Translations under genes and position numbers: made by a program
Shown here: positions 24,782 through 34,557 of the stretch, piece after piece
How the letters are laid out: every line of letters starts with the position of its first letter
Numbering within the stretch: the first letter of the stretch is position 1
Notes under the pieces: generated by a model
The model's database searches: none
The model's input: the letters and a program-made list of their open reading frames with translations, nothing else
What the model was told of the DNA's origin: nothing
NCBI GenBank assembly: GCA_902535625.1
Contig: CACAUA010000001.1
Coordinates: 66,517-130,516, forward strand
Source of the DNA: an uncultured Pelagibacteraceae bacterium
Lineage (GTDB): Bacteria > Pseudomonadota > Alphaproteobacteria > Pelagibacterales > Pelagibacteraceae
Direction: 5' to 3'
DNA: 64,000 nucleotides

Positions 24782-25770
24782 TGGAAAAACATCCCGACGT
24801 AAAGTTTGGTAAAACTGGGGTTTTAATTGTTAATTTAGGAACCCCAGACTCAACGAAATGGTTAGATATTAGAAGATATTTAAAAGAGTTTTTGTCAGAC
24901 AGAAGAGTTATAGAAGTTAATCCAATATTATGGCAACTGATTTTAAATATTATCATTTTAAATTTTAGACCATCTAAAACAGCAAAAGCCTATAAAGAAA
25001 TTTGGATGAAGGATATAAATATGTCGCCTTTATTATACTATACGAAAAAACAAGCTGAAAAAATTTCAAGTTCTATATCAAATGAAAATTTATTAGTTGA
25101 CTATGCAATGAGGTATGGAAATCCAAGCATTAAAAGTAGAATAAAAAGATTACATGAAGAAGGCTGTGAAAACTTAATTATTCTACCTTTATATCCACAG
25201 TATGCTGCTGCAACCACAGCAACAGTGTGCGATGAAGTTTACAGAACATTAATGTCTATGAGGTGGCAACCATCACTTAAAATTATCCCCCATTACGAGT
25301 CTGATCCTTTGTATATTGATGCTTTGGTGAATTCTATTAATTATAAAATAGAAAATATAAATTGGAAACCAGATTTAATATTAGCTTCTTATCATGGAAT
25401 ACCAAAAAAATATTTTGATAAAGGAGATCCATACCATTGTTATTGTCACAAAACTACTAGACTTATTTCTGAAAAGTTCGATAAAATTAAAATTAAAACG
25501 ACTTTTCAATCAAGGTTCGGACCAGAGGAATGGTTGCAACCTTATACTGACAAAACTTTAGAAAGTTTACCAAAAGAGGGTGTAAAAAATATCTTAGCAA
25601 TTTGTCCTGGATTTTCTTCAGATTGTGTTGAAACCTTAGAAGAAATATTAATTCAAGGAAAAGAAAGTTTTATGGAAGCTGGCGGAGAAAACTTTGATAT
25701 GATTTCATGTCTTAATGATAATGATGATCATATAAAATTACTTAATAGTTTAATTAAACGAAATATTTAA
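24781..25770 (+). CDS. hemH: Ferrochelatase
   Basis: HemH inserts Fe2+ into protoporphyrin IX. The 329 residues show 'GVLIVNLGTPDS' at the N-terminus, 'MRYGNPSI', 'LYPQYAAATTATVCDEVYR', 'LASYHGIPKKYFDKGDPYHCYCHKT' with the metal-binding His near residue 204, 'TFQSRFGPEEWLQPYT' and 'CPGFSSDCVETLEEI' with the catalytic Glu. It is translationally coupled to hemE and followed immediately by hemJ, so the last three heme-pathway steps of this cluster are together. Confidence 0.97.
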   Translation: MEKHPDVKFGKTGVLIVNLGTPDSTKWLDIRRYLKEFLSDRRVIEVNPILWQLILNIIILNFRPSKTAKAYKEIWMKDINMSPLLYYTKKQAEKISSSISNENLLVDYAMRYGNPSIKSRIKRLHEEGCENLIILPLYPQYAAATTATVCDEVYRTLMSMRWQPSLKIIPHYESDPLYIDALVNSINYKIENINWKPDLILASYHGIPKKYFDKGDPYHCYCHKTTRLISEKFDKIKIKTTFQSRFGPEEWLQPYTDKTLESLPKEGVKNILAICPGFSSDCVETLEEILIQGKESFMEAGGENFDMISCLNDNDDHIKLLNSLIKRNI

Positions 25771-25773
25771 TTG

Positions 25774-26208
25774 ATGAATTATTATCTTCTTTTTAAATCT
25801 TTGCATTTAATTTCAGTTATCTCATGGATGGCTGGTTTATTATATCTACCAAGAATTTTTGTATATCATGCTGAAAATAATGATGACAGAAAGCTTTCTG
25901 ATGTATTTAAGGTTATGGAAAAAAAATTGTATTTTTACATTATGACACCAGCTATGATTCTATCATGGATATTCGGTTTGCTTTTAATACACAGCATAGG
26001 ATTGCAGCAATTAGGACAAACCTGGATGGTATTAAAAATAATACTTGTGATATTACTTAGTTTGTATCATTTATACTTAGGCAAAACCCTAAATCAGTTT
26101 AAATTTGATCAAAACACTAATTCTCATAAATTTTATAGATTAATTAATGAAATTCCTACAATATTGCTTATTTTGATTGTTTTTGTTGTAATATTTAAGC
26201 CTTTATAG
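25774..26208 (+). CDS. hemJ: Protoporphyrinogen IX oxidase HemJ
   Basis: HemJ is the membrane-bound form of protoporphyrinogen oxidase used by many alphaproteobacteria and cyanobacteria. The 144-residue protein has about four membrane helices. The conserved start 'YYLLFKSLHLISVISWMAGLLYLPRIFVYH' carries the essential His near residue 11 and the W-x-A-G-L-x-Y-L-P-R-x-F-V-Y-H motif. 'GQTWMVLKIILVILLSLYHLYLG' includes a further conserved Lys and His. A TTG lies one codon upstream; the ATG at 25774 is preferred. Location directly after hemH supports the role. Confidence 0.93.
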   Translation: MNYYLLFKSLHLISVISWMAGLLYLPRIFVYHAENNDDRKLSDVFKVMEKKLYFYIMTPAMILSWIFGLLLIHSIGLQQLGQTWMVLKIILVILLSLYHLYLGKTLNQFKFDQNTNSHKFYRLINEIPTILLILIVFVVIFKPL

Positions 26209-26210
26209 GC

Positions 26211-26239
26211 TTGAAATCTTTCATGCAGGTTATTATATT
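26211..26239 (+). promoter_or_regulatory. Candidate rho promoter
   Basis: TTGAAA (26211-26216) and TATATT (26234-26239) are separated by 17 bases in the 59-base gap between hemJ and rho. The predicted transcript start leaves a leader of about 20 bases. This is a by-eye prediction. Confidence 0.4.
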
Positions 26240-26267
26240 ATTTATACCGAATTAAACCCCCCATATT

Positions 26268-27539
26268 ATGAATATACAAGAATTAAAAGAAAAAAGCTCA
26301 GAAAAACTTATTAACGAAGCAGAAAATTTAGGTATTGAAAACGCTAGCACCTTAAGAAGACAGGAAATCTATTTTGCAATATTAAAAAAATTAGCTGAAA
26401 AAGGAGAGGAGATTACTGGCGGTGGAGTGCTTCAATTACTTCAAGATGGGTTTGGTTTTTTAAGAGCTATTGAGTCAAATTATTTGCCTGGTGCTGACGA
26501 TATTTACGTAAGTCCAAATCAAATTAGAAGATTTGGATTAAGAACAGGTGACACTGTAGAAGGGCCAATAAGAGCTCCTAAAGAAGGCGAAAGATACTTT
26601 GCTTTGCTTCAAGTAAGTAAAATAAATTTTGAAGAAACTGACAAATTTAAACATAAAATAGCGTTTGACAATTTAACGCCACTCTATCCTAATAAGCAGT
26701 TGGTTATGGAGGTAGAAACTAACAAAGTTGATAAAAAAGTTGATCTTACACCTAGACTAATTGATTTAGTAAGCCCTATTGGAAAAGGACAAAGATCTTT
26801 AATTATATCTCCACCCAAAGCAGGGAAAACAATGATATTGCAGAGTATAGCAAATTCAATAACCGCAAACCATCCTGAATGTTATTTAATGGTTCTATTG
26901 ATTGATGAGAGGCCGGAGGAGGTAACTGACATGCAAAGGACTGTTAAAGGTGAAGTCATTAGCTCAACATTTGATGAACCTGCACAAAGACACGTAGCTG
27001 TTGCAGAAATGGTTATTGAAAAAGCGAAGAGACTCACTGAACATAAAAAAGATGTTGTAATACTTTTAGATTCTATCACAAGACTAGGAAGAGCATATAA
27101 TGCTGTTGTTCCAAGCTCTGGTAAAGTTTTAACTGGTGGTGTAGACGCAAATGCTTTGCAAAGACCTAAACGATTCTTTGGTGCTGCGAGAAATATCGAA
27201 GAGGGTGGTTCCTTAACAATTATCGCTACAGCTTTAATTGATACTGGAAGCAGGATGGATGAGGTTATATTTGAGGAGTTCAAAGGGACTGGAAATAGCG
27301 AAACTATATTAGATAGAAAAATATCTGAAAAAAGAATATTCCCAGCAATTGATATAACCAAGTCAGGAACAAGAAGAGAAGAATTAATTTTTGAGAAAAA
27401 TGACCTTCAAAAAATGAATGTTCTTAGAAGGATAATTGCGCCTATGGGATCGATGGATGCAATTGAGTTTATTAATTCAAAATTAAAGGATACTAAAAAT
27501 AATTCAGATTTCTTTAATTCTATGAACAAGCCATCTTAA
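26268..27539 (+). CDS. rho: Transcription termination factor Rho
   Basis: Rho is the hexameric RNA helicase for factor-dependent termination. The 423 residues contain the N-terminal RNA-binding domain ('[45 protein letters not shown]'), Walker A '[16 protein letters not shown]' near 180-195, '[16 protein letters not shown]' (Walker B), and the '[29 protein letters not shown]' R/Q-loop region. It is full length for this lineage, without a long N-terminal insertion. Rho next to mnmE-mnmG-rsmG-parAB is standard around alphaproteobacterial origins. Confidence 0.98.
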   Translation: MNIQELKEKSSEKLINEAENLGIENASTLRRQEIYFAILKKLAEKGEEITGGGVLQLLQDGFGFLRAIESNYLPGADDIYVSPNQIRRFGLRTGDTVEGPIRAPKEGERYFALLQVSKINFEETDKFKHKIAFDNLTPLYPNKQLVMEVETNKVDKKVDLTPRLIDLVSPIGKGQRSLIISPPKAGKTMILQSIANSITANHPECYLMVLLIDERPEEVTDMQRTVKGEVISSTFDEPAQRHVAVAEMVIEKAKRLTEHKKDVVILLDSITRLGRAYNAVVPSSGKVLTGGVDANALQRPKRFFGAARNIEEGGSLTIIATALIDTGSRMDEVIFEEFKGTGNSETILDRKISEKRIFPAIDITKSGTRREELIFEKNDLQKMNVLRRIIAPMGSMDAIEFINSKLKDTKNNSDFFNSMNKPS

Positions 27540-27560
27540 TAAACCAATTTAAAAAATACC

Positions 27561-27569
27561 TGCTATACT
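27561..27569 (+). promoter_or_regulatory. Extended -10 promoter candidate for mnmE
   Basis: TGC-TATACT is a TG-n extended -10 element (hexamer 27564-27569). The mnmE start codon follows at 27576, placing the expected transcript start on the ATG. No good -35 box is visible, which is acceptable for extended -10 promoters. Confidence 0.4.
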
Positions 27570-27575
27570 TTGTTA

Positions 27576-28907
27576 ATGACAATTTACGCACTTTCTACAG
27601 GTCCAGGTGTCTCTGGACTAGCTGTTATTAGAATATCTGGGAAGGACACCAAAGTTGCTATTAACAAAATAACTGGAAGAAACCTTCCAAAACCAAGAAC
27701 CGCAGTTATAAGAAAATTCAATAATATCAACGATAATCACTTAATTGATGAAGGTATTTTATTGTGGTTTCCTGGGCCAACAAGCTATACAGGCGAAGAT
27801 ATGGCCGAATTTCATGTTCATGGCAGCAGAGCAGTAATAAACGAAATTCAAAACTCCTTATCTAAAATACCAAATTTAAGATTAGCAGAAGCTGGAGAAT
27901 TTACAAAATTAGCATTTCAAAATGGTAAGATTAATTTATTAAAAGCAGAGAGTATTGCAGATTTAATTTCATCAGAAACAGAAATTCAAAGACAACAGGC
28001 GATTAAAGTTATGTCTGGCAAAAGTTCAGATAAATTTAATTCATTAAGAAATAGGCTTTTAAAAATTTTATCAAAAGTAGAGGCTAAAATTGATTTTCCA
28101 GAAGATGATTTACCTGAAGATATTTTATTAAATATTCATATGGAAGCAAAAAATATAAGACAAGAAATCAAAAAAATTTTAAATGATCAAAAAGTAGGTG
28201 AAAGGATTAGAGAAGGATTTAAAATTTCAATTGTAGGCCCGACAAATGCTGGTAAATCATCATTATTAAATTACTTATCAAAAAAAGATGTAGCTATAGT
28301 TTCAGAAATCGCAGGAACGACTAGGGATATTATAGAGGCACATCTTAACCTCGATGGATATCCTGTTGTTATCTCTGATACTGCGGGGATAAGAAGCTCA
28401 AAAGATGAAATTGAAAAAAAAGGTATAAAGTTGGCTCTAAAAAATGCTGAAAATGCTGATTTAAATATAATTGTAATAGAGCCTAAAAGTGTTGATTTTA
28501 CTTACTTTTTGAACGATAAGATATCAAAAAAAGCAATTTTAGTTATCAATAAAATGGATTTAGGTATAGATGGAATTAGTGATGAGATAAAAAAATACGA
28601 TCCAATATACATTTCCGTAAAAGAGGAAATAAATTTAGATAAACTAATTAATTTGATCAAACAAAATTTAAAAAATAAATTTATCTCATCAGAAGACATT
28701 TATATTACAAGAGAAAGACATAGAATAAATCTTGAAAAATGTTTTGATAGTTTAAAAAATTTTGAAGAAAAAAAATCTTTAGAAGATTTTGATAAAGCTG
28801 CAGAAGATCTAAGATTAGCAACTAGATATTTGGGCATCATAGTAGGTAAAGTAGACATTGAAGAGATTTTAGGCTCTATTTTTGATGATTTTTGTATAGG
28901 TAAATAA
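27576..28907 (+). CDS. mnmE: tRNA modification GTPase MnmE
   Basis: MnmE works with MnmG to put the cmnm5 group on U34 of certain tRNAs. The chosen ATG is two codons inside the longest frame and gives the usual 'TIYALSTGPGVSGLAVIRISG' start (443 residues). The N-terminal folate-binding domain includes 'GPTSYTGEDMAEFHVHG'. The inserted G domain shows 'GPTNAGKSSLLN' near residue 222, 'DTAGIR' and 'NKMD'. The C-terminus is 'CIGK', with the invariant catalytic Cys. It is followed by its partner mnmG. Confidence 0.98.
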   Translation: MTIYALSTGPGVSGLAVIRISGKDTKVAINKITGRNLPKPRTAVIRKFNNINDNHLIDEGILLWFPGPTSYTGEDMAEFHVHGSRAVINEIQNSLSKIPNLRLAEAGEFTKLAFQNGKINLLKAESIADLISSETEIQRQQAIKVMSGKSSDKFNSLRNRLLKILSKVEAKIDFPEDDLPEDILLNIHMEAKNIRQEIKKILNDQKVGERIREGFKISIVGPTNAGKSSLLNYLSKKDVAIVSEIAGTTRDIIEAHLNLDGYPVVISDTAGIRSSKDEIEKKGIKLALKNAENADLNIIVIEPKSVDFTYFLNDKISKKAILVINKMDLGIDGISDEIKKYDPIYISVKEEINLDKLINLIKQNLKNKFISSEDIYITRERHRINLEKCFDSLKNFEEKKSLEDFDKAAEDLRLATRYLGIIVGKVDIEEILGSIFDDFCIGK

Positions 28908-28977
28908 TAGTTGATATCGCTCACTTTTAAGACATTTTTAACTGTTTTCTTGTAAATTTTAATTTCAATAATAAATT

Positions 28978-30855
28978 ATGCCTATGAAAAATGAATTATC
29001 ATTTGATGTTGTGGTAATAGGAGGTGGGCATGCAGGTTGCGAAGCAGCAGCAGCAGCAGCTAGATTAGGAGTTAACACTGCCTTATTTACACACAAATTT
29101 GGTACCATAGGAGAGATGTCTTGTAACCCAGCCATTGGAGGTTTGGGTAAAGGCCATTTGGTTAGAGAGATAGACGCGCTAGATGGTGTCATGGGTGTGG
29201 TGGCTGATAAGTCGGGTATACAATTTAGATTACTAAATAGAAGTAGAGGACCAGCTGTTAGAGGACCTAGAACACAAAGTGACAGGGCATTATATAAAAA
29301 ATTTATGCAGGAAAAACTTGTAAACTACTGTAATTTAAGCATTTATTCAGACCCTGTAATTAGGTTTAATTTTAAAAATAATGATATAATTGGTTTTATA
29401 ACGCAATCAGGTAAAGAGGTTACGTCATCCAAGATAATTTTAACAACGGGAACTTTTTTAAATGGTTTGATACATATTGGTGAAAAGAAAACTCCCGCGG
29501 GAAGGTTTAATGAGAAACCCTCAACTGGTTTGAGTGAGCAATTAGAAAAATATAATTTTAAAATAGGAAGATTAAAAACTGGAACTCCTCCAAGATTGGA
29601 TTCTCGTACAATAAATTTTGAAAACCTAGAAGAGCAGCACGCAGATGATGACCCATACTTCTTTTCATTTTTAACCAAAAAAAATTTTAATAAGCAAATT
29701 TCATGTCGAATGACTTATACGAATAATGATGTTCATAAAATTATATCAAAAAATATAAAACGGAGCGCCATGTATTCTGGAAACATAAAAGGAGTTGGTC
29801 CTAGATATTGTCCATCTATAGAAGATAAGATAAAAAAATTCGCTGACAAACAAAGGCACCAAATTTTTTTAGAGCCTGAAGGTTTAAATGATCATACAAT
29901 TTATCCAAATGGAATTTCAACATCTCTACCAGCTGATGTACAACAAGAAATATGTAGTAAAATCAATGGTTTAGAGAATGTTAAAATAATTAGACCTGGA
30001 TATGCTATAGAGTATGATTTTGTTGATCCTAGAGAACTTTTTCTAACACTAGAAACAAAAAAAATTAAAAATCTATACCTAGCTGGTCAAATTAATGGAA
30101 CCACTGGTTACGAGGAGGCAGCAGCACAGGGATTAATAGCTGGTATAAATGCTGCTCTTGCGTTTCAGGGTAAAGAACCATTTATTTTGGATAGGTCAGA
30201 GGCATATATAGGAGTAATGATAGATGATCTTGTAACCAAGGGTGTTGCTGAGCCTTACAGAATGTTCACATCGAGAGCTGAATATAGACTATCACTAAGA
30301 TCAGATAATGCTGACGTGAGATTAACAAAAAAAGGTATAGATATAGGAATTGTCAGCCAAGAAAGAGAAAAGATGTATAAAGAGAAATACACTCAGCTAT
30401 CTAGAATTCAGCTTAAAATGGATAAATTGAAGATTACTCCTTCAAAAGCACAGAAATTTGGTGTTAATATTGCAAAGGATGGTGTTAATAGATCTGCAAA
30501 CCAGATATTAGGACAAAAATCAGTAAATATGCTTAAAATCAGAGAAATTTGGCCTGAAATTAAGTATGTTTCACGTGAAATAGATGAGCAATTAGAAATT
30601 AACTCTCATTATAAAGGATATTTAAAAAAGCAAAAAGCAGATATACTAGCATTTAAAAGAGATGAAAATTTAATAATTCCAAAAAACCTTAATTATGACA
30701 ATTTTTCAGGACTGTCTAATGAAGTAAAGTCAAAATTTAAAAAAATAAGACCAAAAACAATGGGTCAGGCGTTAAGAATTGATGGTATCACACCTGCTGC
30801 AGTATATATTTTGTTGTCTCATCTTAAAAGAAAGTCTATTAAGCATATAGCTTGA
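28978..30855 (+). CDS. mnmG: tRNA uridine 5-carboxymethylaminomethyl modification enzyme MnmG
   Basis: MnmG (GidA) is the FAD/NADH-dependent partner of MnmE. The 625-residue protein opens with '[21 protein letters not shown]' (FAD fold), then '[24 protein letters not shown]', '[11 protein letters not shown]', '[12 protein letters not shown]' with the conserved Cys, and '[23 protein letters not shown]'. The C-terminal helical domain carries '[10 protein letters not shown]', whose codons form a near-perfect parS site (30567-30582). The stop overlaps the rsmG TTG start. Confidence 0.98.
   Translation: MPMKNELSFDVVVIGGGHAGCEAAAAAARLGVNTALFTHKFGTIGEMSCNPAIGGLGKGHLVREIDALDGVMGVVADKSGIQFRLLNRSRGPAVRGPRTQSDRALYKKFMQEKLVNYCNLSIYSDPVIRFNFKNNDIIGFITQSGKEVTSSKIILTTGTFLNGLIHIGEKKTPAGRFNEKPSTGLSEQLEKYNFKIGRLKTGTPPRLDSRTINFENLEEQHADDDPYFFSFLTKKNFNKQISCRMTYTNNDVHKIISKNIKRSAMYSGNIKGVGPRYCPSIEDKIKKFADKQRHQIFLEPEGLNDHTIYPNGISTSLPADVQQEICSKINGLENVKIIRPGYAIEYDFVDPRELFLTLETKKIKNLYLAGQINGTTGYEEAAAQGLIAGINAALAFQGKEPFILDRSEAYIGVMIDDLVTKGVAEPYRMFTSRAEYRLSLRSDNADVRLTKKGIDIGIVSQEREKMYKEKYTQLSRIQLKMDKLKITPSKAQKFGVNIAKDGVNRSANQILGQKSVNMLKIREIWPEIKYVSREIDEQLEINSHYKGYLKKQKADILAFKRDENLIIPKNLNYDNFSGLSNEVKSKFKKIRPKTMGQALRIDGITPAAVYILLSHLKRKSIKHIA
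30567..30582. promoter_or_regulatory. ParB-binding parS site (one mismatch) inside mnmG
   Basis: TGTTTCACGTGAAATA matches the conserved parS palindrome TGTTTCACGTGAAACA at 15 of 16 positions. It encodes Val-Ser-Arg-Glu within MnmG. It lies about 330 bases before the perfect site and about 0.9 kb before parA. Confidence 0.8.
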
Positions 30856-31496
30856 TTGATTCGAACTTTATAAAATCTGATAATTTTAATATTGCAAATG
30901 TTTCACGTGAAACAATCAAAGAGCTTGACGAATATTCAAAAGCAATAATACTAAAAAATAAAAGCATAAATCTAATTAGCAACAGTACAGAAAAGTCAAT
31001 AAATATAAGACATATTGAAGATAGTGCACAAACTATTGATTTTATTGACAAAAATGATATAAAAACTTGCACAGACCTTGGATCAGGTGCTGGACTGCCT
31101 GGTATAGTTTTAGGTATTTTGATGAAACCAAAAAAACCATTATTTAAGCTAATTTTTTATGAAAAAAGTTATCACAAGAGTGTTTTCTTAAAAGAAATGG
31201 CAAAAAAATTTAATTTAAACTCTGAAATTCATCAAAAAAATATTTTTGAAGAAAGAGATTTGTGTACAGATGTAATTATTTCAAGAGCATTTAAACCTTT
31301 GCCCATAATTTTTCAGATTGCAAAGAATAATTTTAAAAATTTTAAATATATTATTTTATTTCTAGGTAAAAGCAGAAGAAAAATTTTATACGATGCCTTT
31401 GAAACATGGAAATTTGATTACGAAGAAAAAAAAAGTTTAACAAACAATGAGTCTATAATTGTCAAAATTTCTAATTTGAGAAAAAAAAATGGATAA
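30852..31496 (+). CDS. rsmG: 16S rRNA (guanine-527-N7) methyltransferase RsmG
   Basis: RsmG (GidB) methylates G527 of 16S rRNA with SAM. The 214-residue product starts at a TTG overlapping the mnmG stop; no ATG is available early enough to keep '[17 protein letters not shown]'. The SAM motif is '[18 protein letters not shown]' near residue 73-90, and 'ISRAFKPL' is the later V/I-S/T-R-A motif. The codons for Asn-Val-Ser-Arg-Glu-Thr contain the perfect parS site. The 3' end overlaps parA by 8 bases. Confidence 0.95.
   Translation: MIDSNFIKSDNFNIANVSRETIKELDEYSKAIILKNKSINLISNSTEKSINIRHIEDSAQTIDFIDKNDIKTCTDLGSGAGLPGIVLGILMKPKKPLFKLIFYEKSYHKSVFLKEMAKKFNLNSEIHQKNIFEERDLCTDVIISRAFKPLPIIFQIAKNNFKNFKYIILFLGKSRRKILYDAFETWKFDYEEKKSLTNNESIIVKISNLRKKNG
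30899..30914. promoter_or_regulatory. Perfect ParB-binding parS site inside rsmG
   Basis: The 16-base palindrome TGTTTCACGTGAAACA is identical to the parS consensus conserved across bacteria. It lies in the 5' coding part of rsmG (codons for Val-Ser-Arg-Glu-Thr). The parA and parB genes start about 0.6 and 1.4 kb downstream, so the whole segregation system is contiguous. Confidence 0.95.
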
Positions 31497-32289
31497 AAAA
31501 ATTATATCAGTCATAAATCAAAAGGGGGGAGTAGGAAAGACAACTACAGTCATTAATCTTGCTGCTGGGTTGTCCATGAAAGGAAAGAAAATTTTAGTAA
31601 TAGATCTTGATCCTCAAGGCAATGCAACAACTGGACTTGGTTTGTCAAATACTACAAATTCAGAGACCACAATTTATAATGTGCTTAATGGAAATATGAA
31701 AATTTCTGATGTGATACAAGATACAAGTTTTCACAATCTCAATTTAATAACCTCTAATGTTGATTTATCAGGCCTTGAGGTAGAAACAGCTGGAGATAGT
31801 CGAAGAGCATTTAAATTAAAAGACGAATTAAGCTTGATTTTAAATGATTCTGGGCCATCATATGACTATATACTAATCGATTGCCCACCATCTCTAAGTT
31901 TGCTTACAATTATGGCATTGGTAGCTTCGGATGCTTTAGTGGTACCACTTCAAACAGAATTTTTTGCCTTAGAAGGTCTTACCCAACTAATGAAAACCAT
32001 TAAAAGAATAAAGTCTAAATTAAATCCTTCGCTAGAGATAAGGGGAATACTTCTTACAATGTTTGACAAGAGGAACAAGCTCTCAGGACAAGTTGAGATA
32101 GAGGCCAGAAATTATTTCAAGGAAAAAGTATACTCTACTGCCGTTCCTAGAAATGTTAGGTTATCGGAGGCGCCATCTCATGGAATACCAGTATTACTAT
32201 ATGATAAAATTTGTCCTGGTAGTAAAGCTTATTTTAAATTTACAGAAGAATTTTTAGAACAAGATAAACAAGTGGAGAGTGCAGCATGA
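31489..32289 (+). CDS. parA: Chromosome partitioning ATPase ParA
   Basis: ParA is a DNA-binding ATPase whose gradient moves ParB-parS complexes apart after replication. The 266 residues start '[26 protein letters not shown]', with the deviant Walker A K-G-G-x-G-K-T-T (about 12-19). 'ILVIDLDPQGNATTGLG' gives Walker A', 'YDYILIDCPPSLSLLT' gives Walker B, and 'VVPLQTEFFALEGL' follows. It lacks the N-terminal HTH of plasmid type Ia ParA, as expected for the chromosomal type. It overlaps rsmG by 8 bases and parB by 4. Confidence 0.98.
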   Translation: MDKKIISVINQKGGVGKTTTVINLAAGLSMKGKKILVIDLDPQGNATTGLGLSNTTNSETTIYNVLNGNMKISDVIQDTSFHNLNLITSNVDLSGLEVETAGDSRRAFKLKDELSLILNDSGPSYDYILIDCPPSLSLLTIMALVASDALVVPLQTEFFALEGLTQLMKTIKRIKSKLNPSLEIRGILLTMFDKRNKLSGQVEIEARNYFKEKVYSTAVPRNVRLSEAPSHGIPVLLYDKICPGSKAYFKFTEEFLEQDKQVESAA

Positions 32290-33137
32290 TAAATCCTTTT
32301 AAAAGTAAGAAAGGTCTTGGCAGAGGTCTCTCGTCATTAATTGGTGATAGTGAAATTAAGACCTCGAATGATCAAATTTCTATAAGTTCAATTATTCCTA
32401 ACAAAAACCAACCAAGAAAATTGTTTGAAAAAGATGCTTTAGAGGATTTAACAAATTCAATAAAAGAAAGAGGAATTATACAGCCCTTAATAGTTAGAAA
32501 ATTAGAAGATCAAGATAATAAATATGAATTGATTGCAGGTGAGAGAAGATGGCAAGCAGCTCAGTCAGCAGGTTTTAATGAGGTTCCAGTAGTGATTATA
32601 GAAGCAGACAATCTTAGATCATTGGAGTTAGCAATTATAGAAAATGTACAAAGGAAAGATTTAAATGCAATTGAAGAAGCTGAAAGTTACAATAATTTAA
32701 TTCAAAATTTTGGATATGATCAAGAACAAGTCTCAAAATTTATAGGAAAAAGCAGGTCGCATATTACAAACTCATTACGTTTGCTGACTCTACCAAACAA
32801 ATTGATTGATATGATAAGGTTAAAACAAATAAGCCAAGGACATGCAAAAATTTTAGTAGGTTTGGAAAACGCTTTACTTTTAGCAGATAAAATTATTAAA
32901 AAGAATTTATCTGTTAGACAAACAGAAAATCTTGTTAGAATTATAAAAAAAGCTCCAAAAAAGAGCTTAAATTTTAAGAGTGCAAATATAACTGCTGCTG
33001 AAAATGAATTATCTAGCAAAATAGGAATGCGAGTTTCTTTAATAAATAAGAAGGATAACTCAGGAACTTTAACATTTGAGTATAAGGCAGTTGATCAGTT
33101 AGATAGATTAATTAATACTATAAAAAATCATTATTAA
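32286..33137 (+). CDS. parB: Chromosome partitioning protein ParB (CTP-dependent parS clamp)
   Basis: ParB loads at parS and slides as a CTP-dependent clamp. The 283-residue protein has 'KKGLGRGLSSLIGD' (ParA-interacting N-terminus, about 8-21), 'IIPNKNQPRKLFEKDAL', 'SIKERGIIQPLIVRK', the CTP motifs including 'GERRWQAAQSAGF' near residue 80-92, 'ENVQRKDLNAIEEAESY', a helix-turn-helix 'YDQEQVSKFIGKSRSHITNSLRLL', and a C-terminal dimerisation domain. Its end overlaps holA by 4 bases on the other strand. Its target sites lie at 30567 and 30899. Confidence 0.98.
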   Translation: MINPFKSKKGLGRGLSSLIGDSEIKTSNDQISISSIIPNKNQPRKLFEKDALEDLTNSIKERGIIQPLIVRKLEDQDNKYELIAGERRWQAAQSAGFNEVPVVIIEADNLRSLELAIIENVQRKDLNAIEEAESYNNLIQNFGYDQEQVSKFIGKSRSHITNSLRLLTLPNKLIDMIRLKQISQGHAKILVGLENALLLADKIIKKNLSVRQTENLVRIIKKAPKKSLNFKSANITAAENELSSKIGMRVSLINKKDNSGTLTFEYKAVDQLDRLINTIKNHY

Positions 33138-34111
33138 TAATTTAATACAAAATCAGATATAATATTTAAAGAATTTTGTGAGTTTTTCTTTACTAAGCTC
33201 TCTATTTCGTTAATTTGATAAATCTTATTTTTTAATTCAATATCTTTCCAATTTTTAACTTGGTTTTTTATAATTTCTTTATCTTTCCAAAATATAGGTG
33301 GTCTTGTAGTAGAAATAACTTCGTCTATATTTTTTATTTCTTGATACCTCTCGATAATATTAAGCAATCTCTTTGATTTGTTTAGTATAGTTCTAATTAT
33401 CAAAATACAATCATCTTGAGCAAAGTTATTTTCATTTAAAATTTTTATTACGTTTTTTGAATTTCTTTCTAAAAAACTATCTGCTAATTCACTTGCTCCA
33501 AAGTTTTCAGTAAGGTTACTTAATTTCTTAACTATTTCAAAATCAATTTTTTTGTTAGACAATGAGTAATTATAAATTTTCTCCAATTCCACTTTTATAT
33601 TTTCCCTATCCCCGTTTGCTCTATTTATCAATAAGTTCATAGACTCTCTTGACATCTTTATTTTTTTATTACTTAAAAATTCAACAACAATTTTTGTTAG
33701 ATCTTGCGAATTATCATCGTAAAAAGGAACTATTATAAGGGTTTTGCTTTTTTCAAAAAAGGTTCTCAATTTAGATTTCTTTTCTAAAATTCCAGTTTTT
33801 AGAATAATGATAACATCGTTTATATTTCTTTTACTAATATCATCTATAAATTTGTATATTTTTTCTGATACTCTAGAAACAATAATAATTTTTTTATTTT
33901 CAAAAAGTGACTCATTTAATAATTCACTTATTATATTTTCGTAATTGGTAATAAAATATTGTTCGTCATATCTATTCAATCTTCCATCAAAATTCTCTAA
34001 AAAAACCTGATTTATTGTATCTTCTTTAAGTCCATTATTTTTACCGTAAAATAGTAAAACTTTTAATTTTTTTTTATCAGTTTTTTTTAAATGAAAATAT
34101 TTAATTATCAT
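33134..34111 (-). CDS. holA: DNA polymerase III delta subunit
   Basis: HolA is the clamp-loader subunit that opens the beta clamp. The 325-residue protein is divergent and Lys/Ile/Asn rich, but keeps the family layout: an N-terminal 'VLLFYGKNNGLKEDTINQVF' P-loop-like start (Y-G-x-D/N-x-x-L), 'SLFENKKIIIV', 'NRANGDRENIKVELEKIYNY' (the N-D-x-x-x-x-x-N-E-L-E-K-L-like region) and a C-terminal 'ESLVKKNSQNSLNIISDFVLNY' helix. The order leuS-lptE-holA downstream of parAB is a known alphaproteobacterial arrangement and adds weight. Confidence 0.9.
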   Translation of the reverse strand: MIIKYFHLKKTDKKKLKVLLFYGKNNGLKEDTINQVFLENFDGRLNRYDEQYFITNYENIISELLNESLFENKKIIIVSRVSEKIYKFIDDISKRNINDVIIILKTGILEKKSKLRTFFEKSKTLIIVPFYDDNSQDLTKIVVEFLSNKKIKMSRESMNLLINRANGDRENIKVELEKIYNYSLSNKKIDFEIVKKLSNLTENFGASELADSFLERNSKNVIKILNENNFAQDDCILIIRTILNKSKRLLNIIERYQEIKNIDEVISTTRPPIFWKDKEIIKNQVKNWKDIELKNKIYQINEIESLVKKNSQNSLNIISDFVLNY

Positions 34112-34557
34112 TAACTTTTTGAGATTATTGAAATTAACATTTCATCTGAAAGACTTTCTGAAATTTTATTTATAATGCTTTCTTCATATTTATTTAATTC
34201 AAACTTATCATCAATATTATTGTAAGTTACTTGTTTTTTTATTTCGTCATTAATAATTTCTTTATCATTTTTAAAAACAATATAGTTCAAACTTATATTT
34301 AATTTAAATATTGTAGGATCTCCTTTTGCATTTGATGAAATTATTTCTCTATTTTTTTCTGTAGAAAACTCTAAATCAAATACTTTATTACCAGTACTTT
34401 TCTTTTTTAAGTTCCTCTCAATTAATTCATTAATTTCTCTCTCTCCGTTAAAGTTAATATTTTTAAAACCAAATTTATATTCCTTGTTAGAATATATGGG
34501 CTCATATGAGCATCCACTTATCACAATGATTAAAAAAAATATAAATTTAAATTTCAT
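34111..34557 (-). CDS. lptE: LPS-assembly lipoprotein LptE-like
   Basis: The 148-residue lipoprotein has a signal peptide '[14 protein letters not shown]' with lipobox Cys near residue 16, followed by 'SYEPIYSNK', resembling the G-F-x-P-L/I-Y-start of LptE proteins. A Lys-rich domain with beta strands follows. LptE plugs the LptD barrel that inserts LPS in the outer membrane. Direct sequence similarity is low; the call rests on the lipobox, size and its place between leuS and holA, both typical for LptE. It overlaps leuS by 11 bases and holA by one. Confidence 0.78.
   Translation of the reverse strand: MKFKFIFFLIIVISGCSYEPIYSNKEYKFGFKNINFNGEREINELIERNLKKKSTGNKVFDLEFSTEKNREIISSNAKGDPTIFKLNISLNYIVFKNDKEIINDEIKKQVTYNNIDDKFELNKYEESIINKISESLSDEMLISIISKS

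Noticed and set aside
26882-27361. 159-codon open frame on the minus strand inside rho
   Set aside because: It lies wholly antisense to highly conserved rho codons, with no start context or recognisable protein; a shadow frame.
29040-29065. GCA/GCAG trinucleotide repeat at the start of mnmG
   Set aside because: It encodes the Ala-rich helix of the normal FAD-binding motif, so it is ordinary coding sequence.
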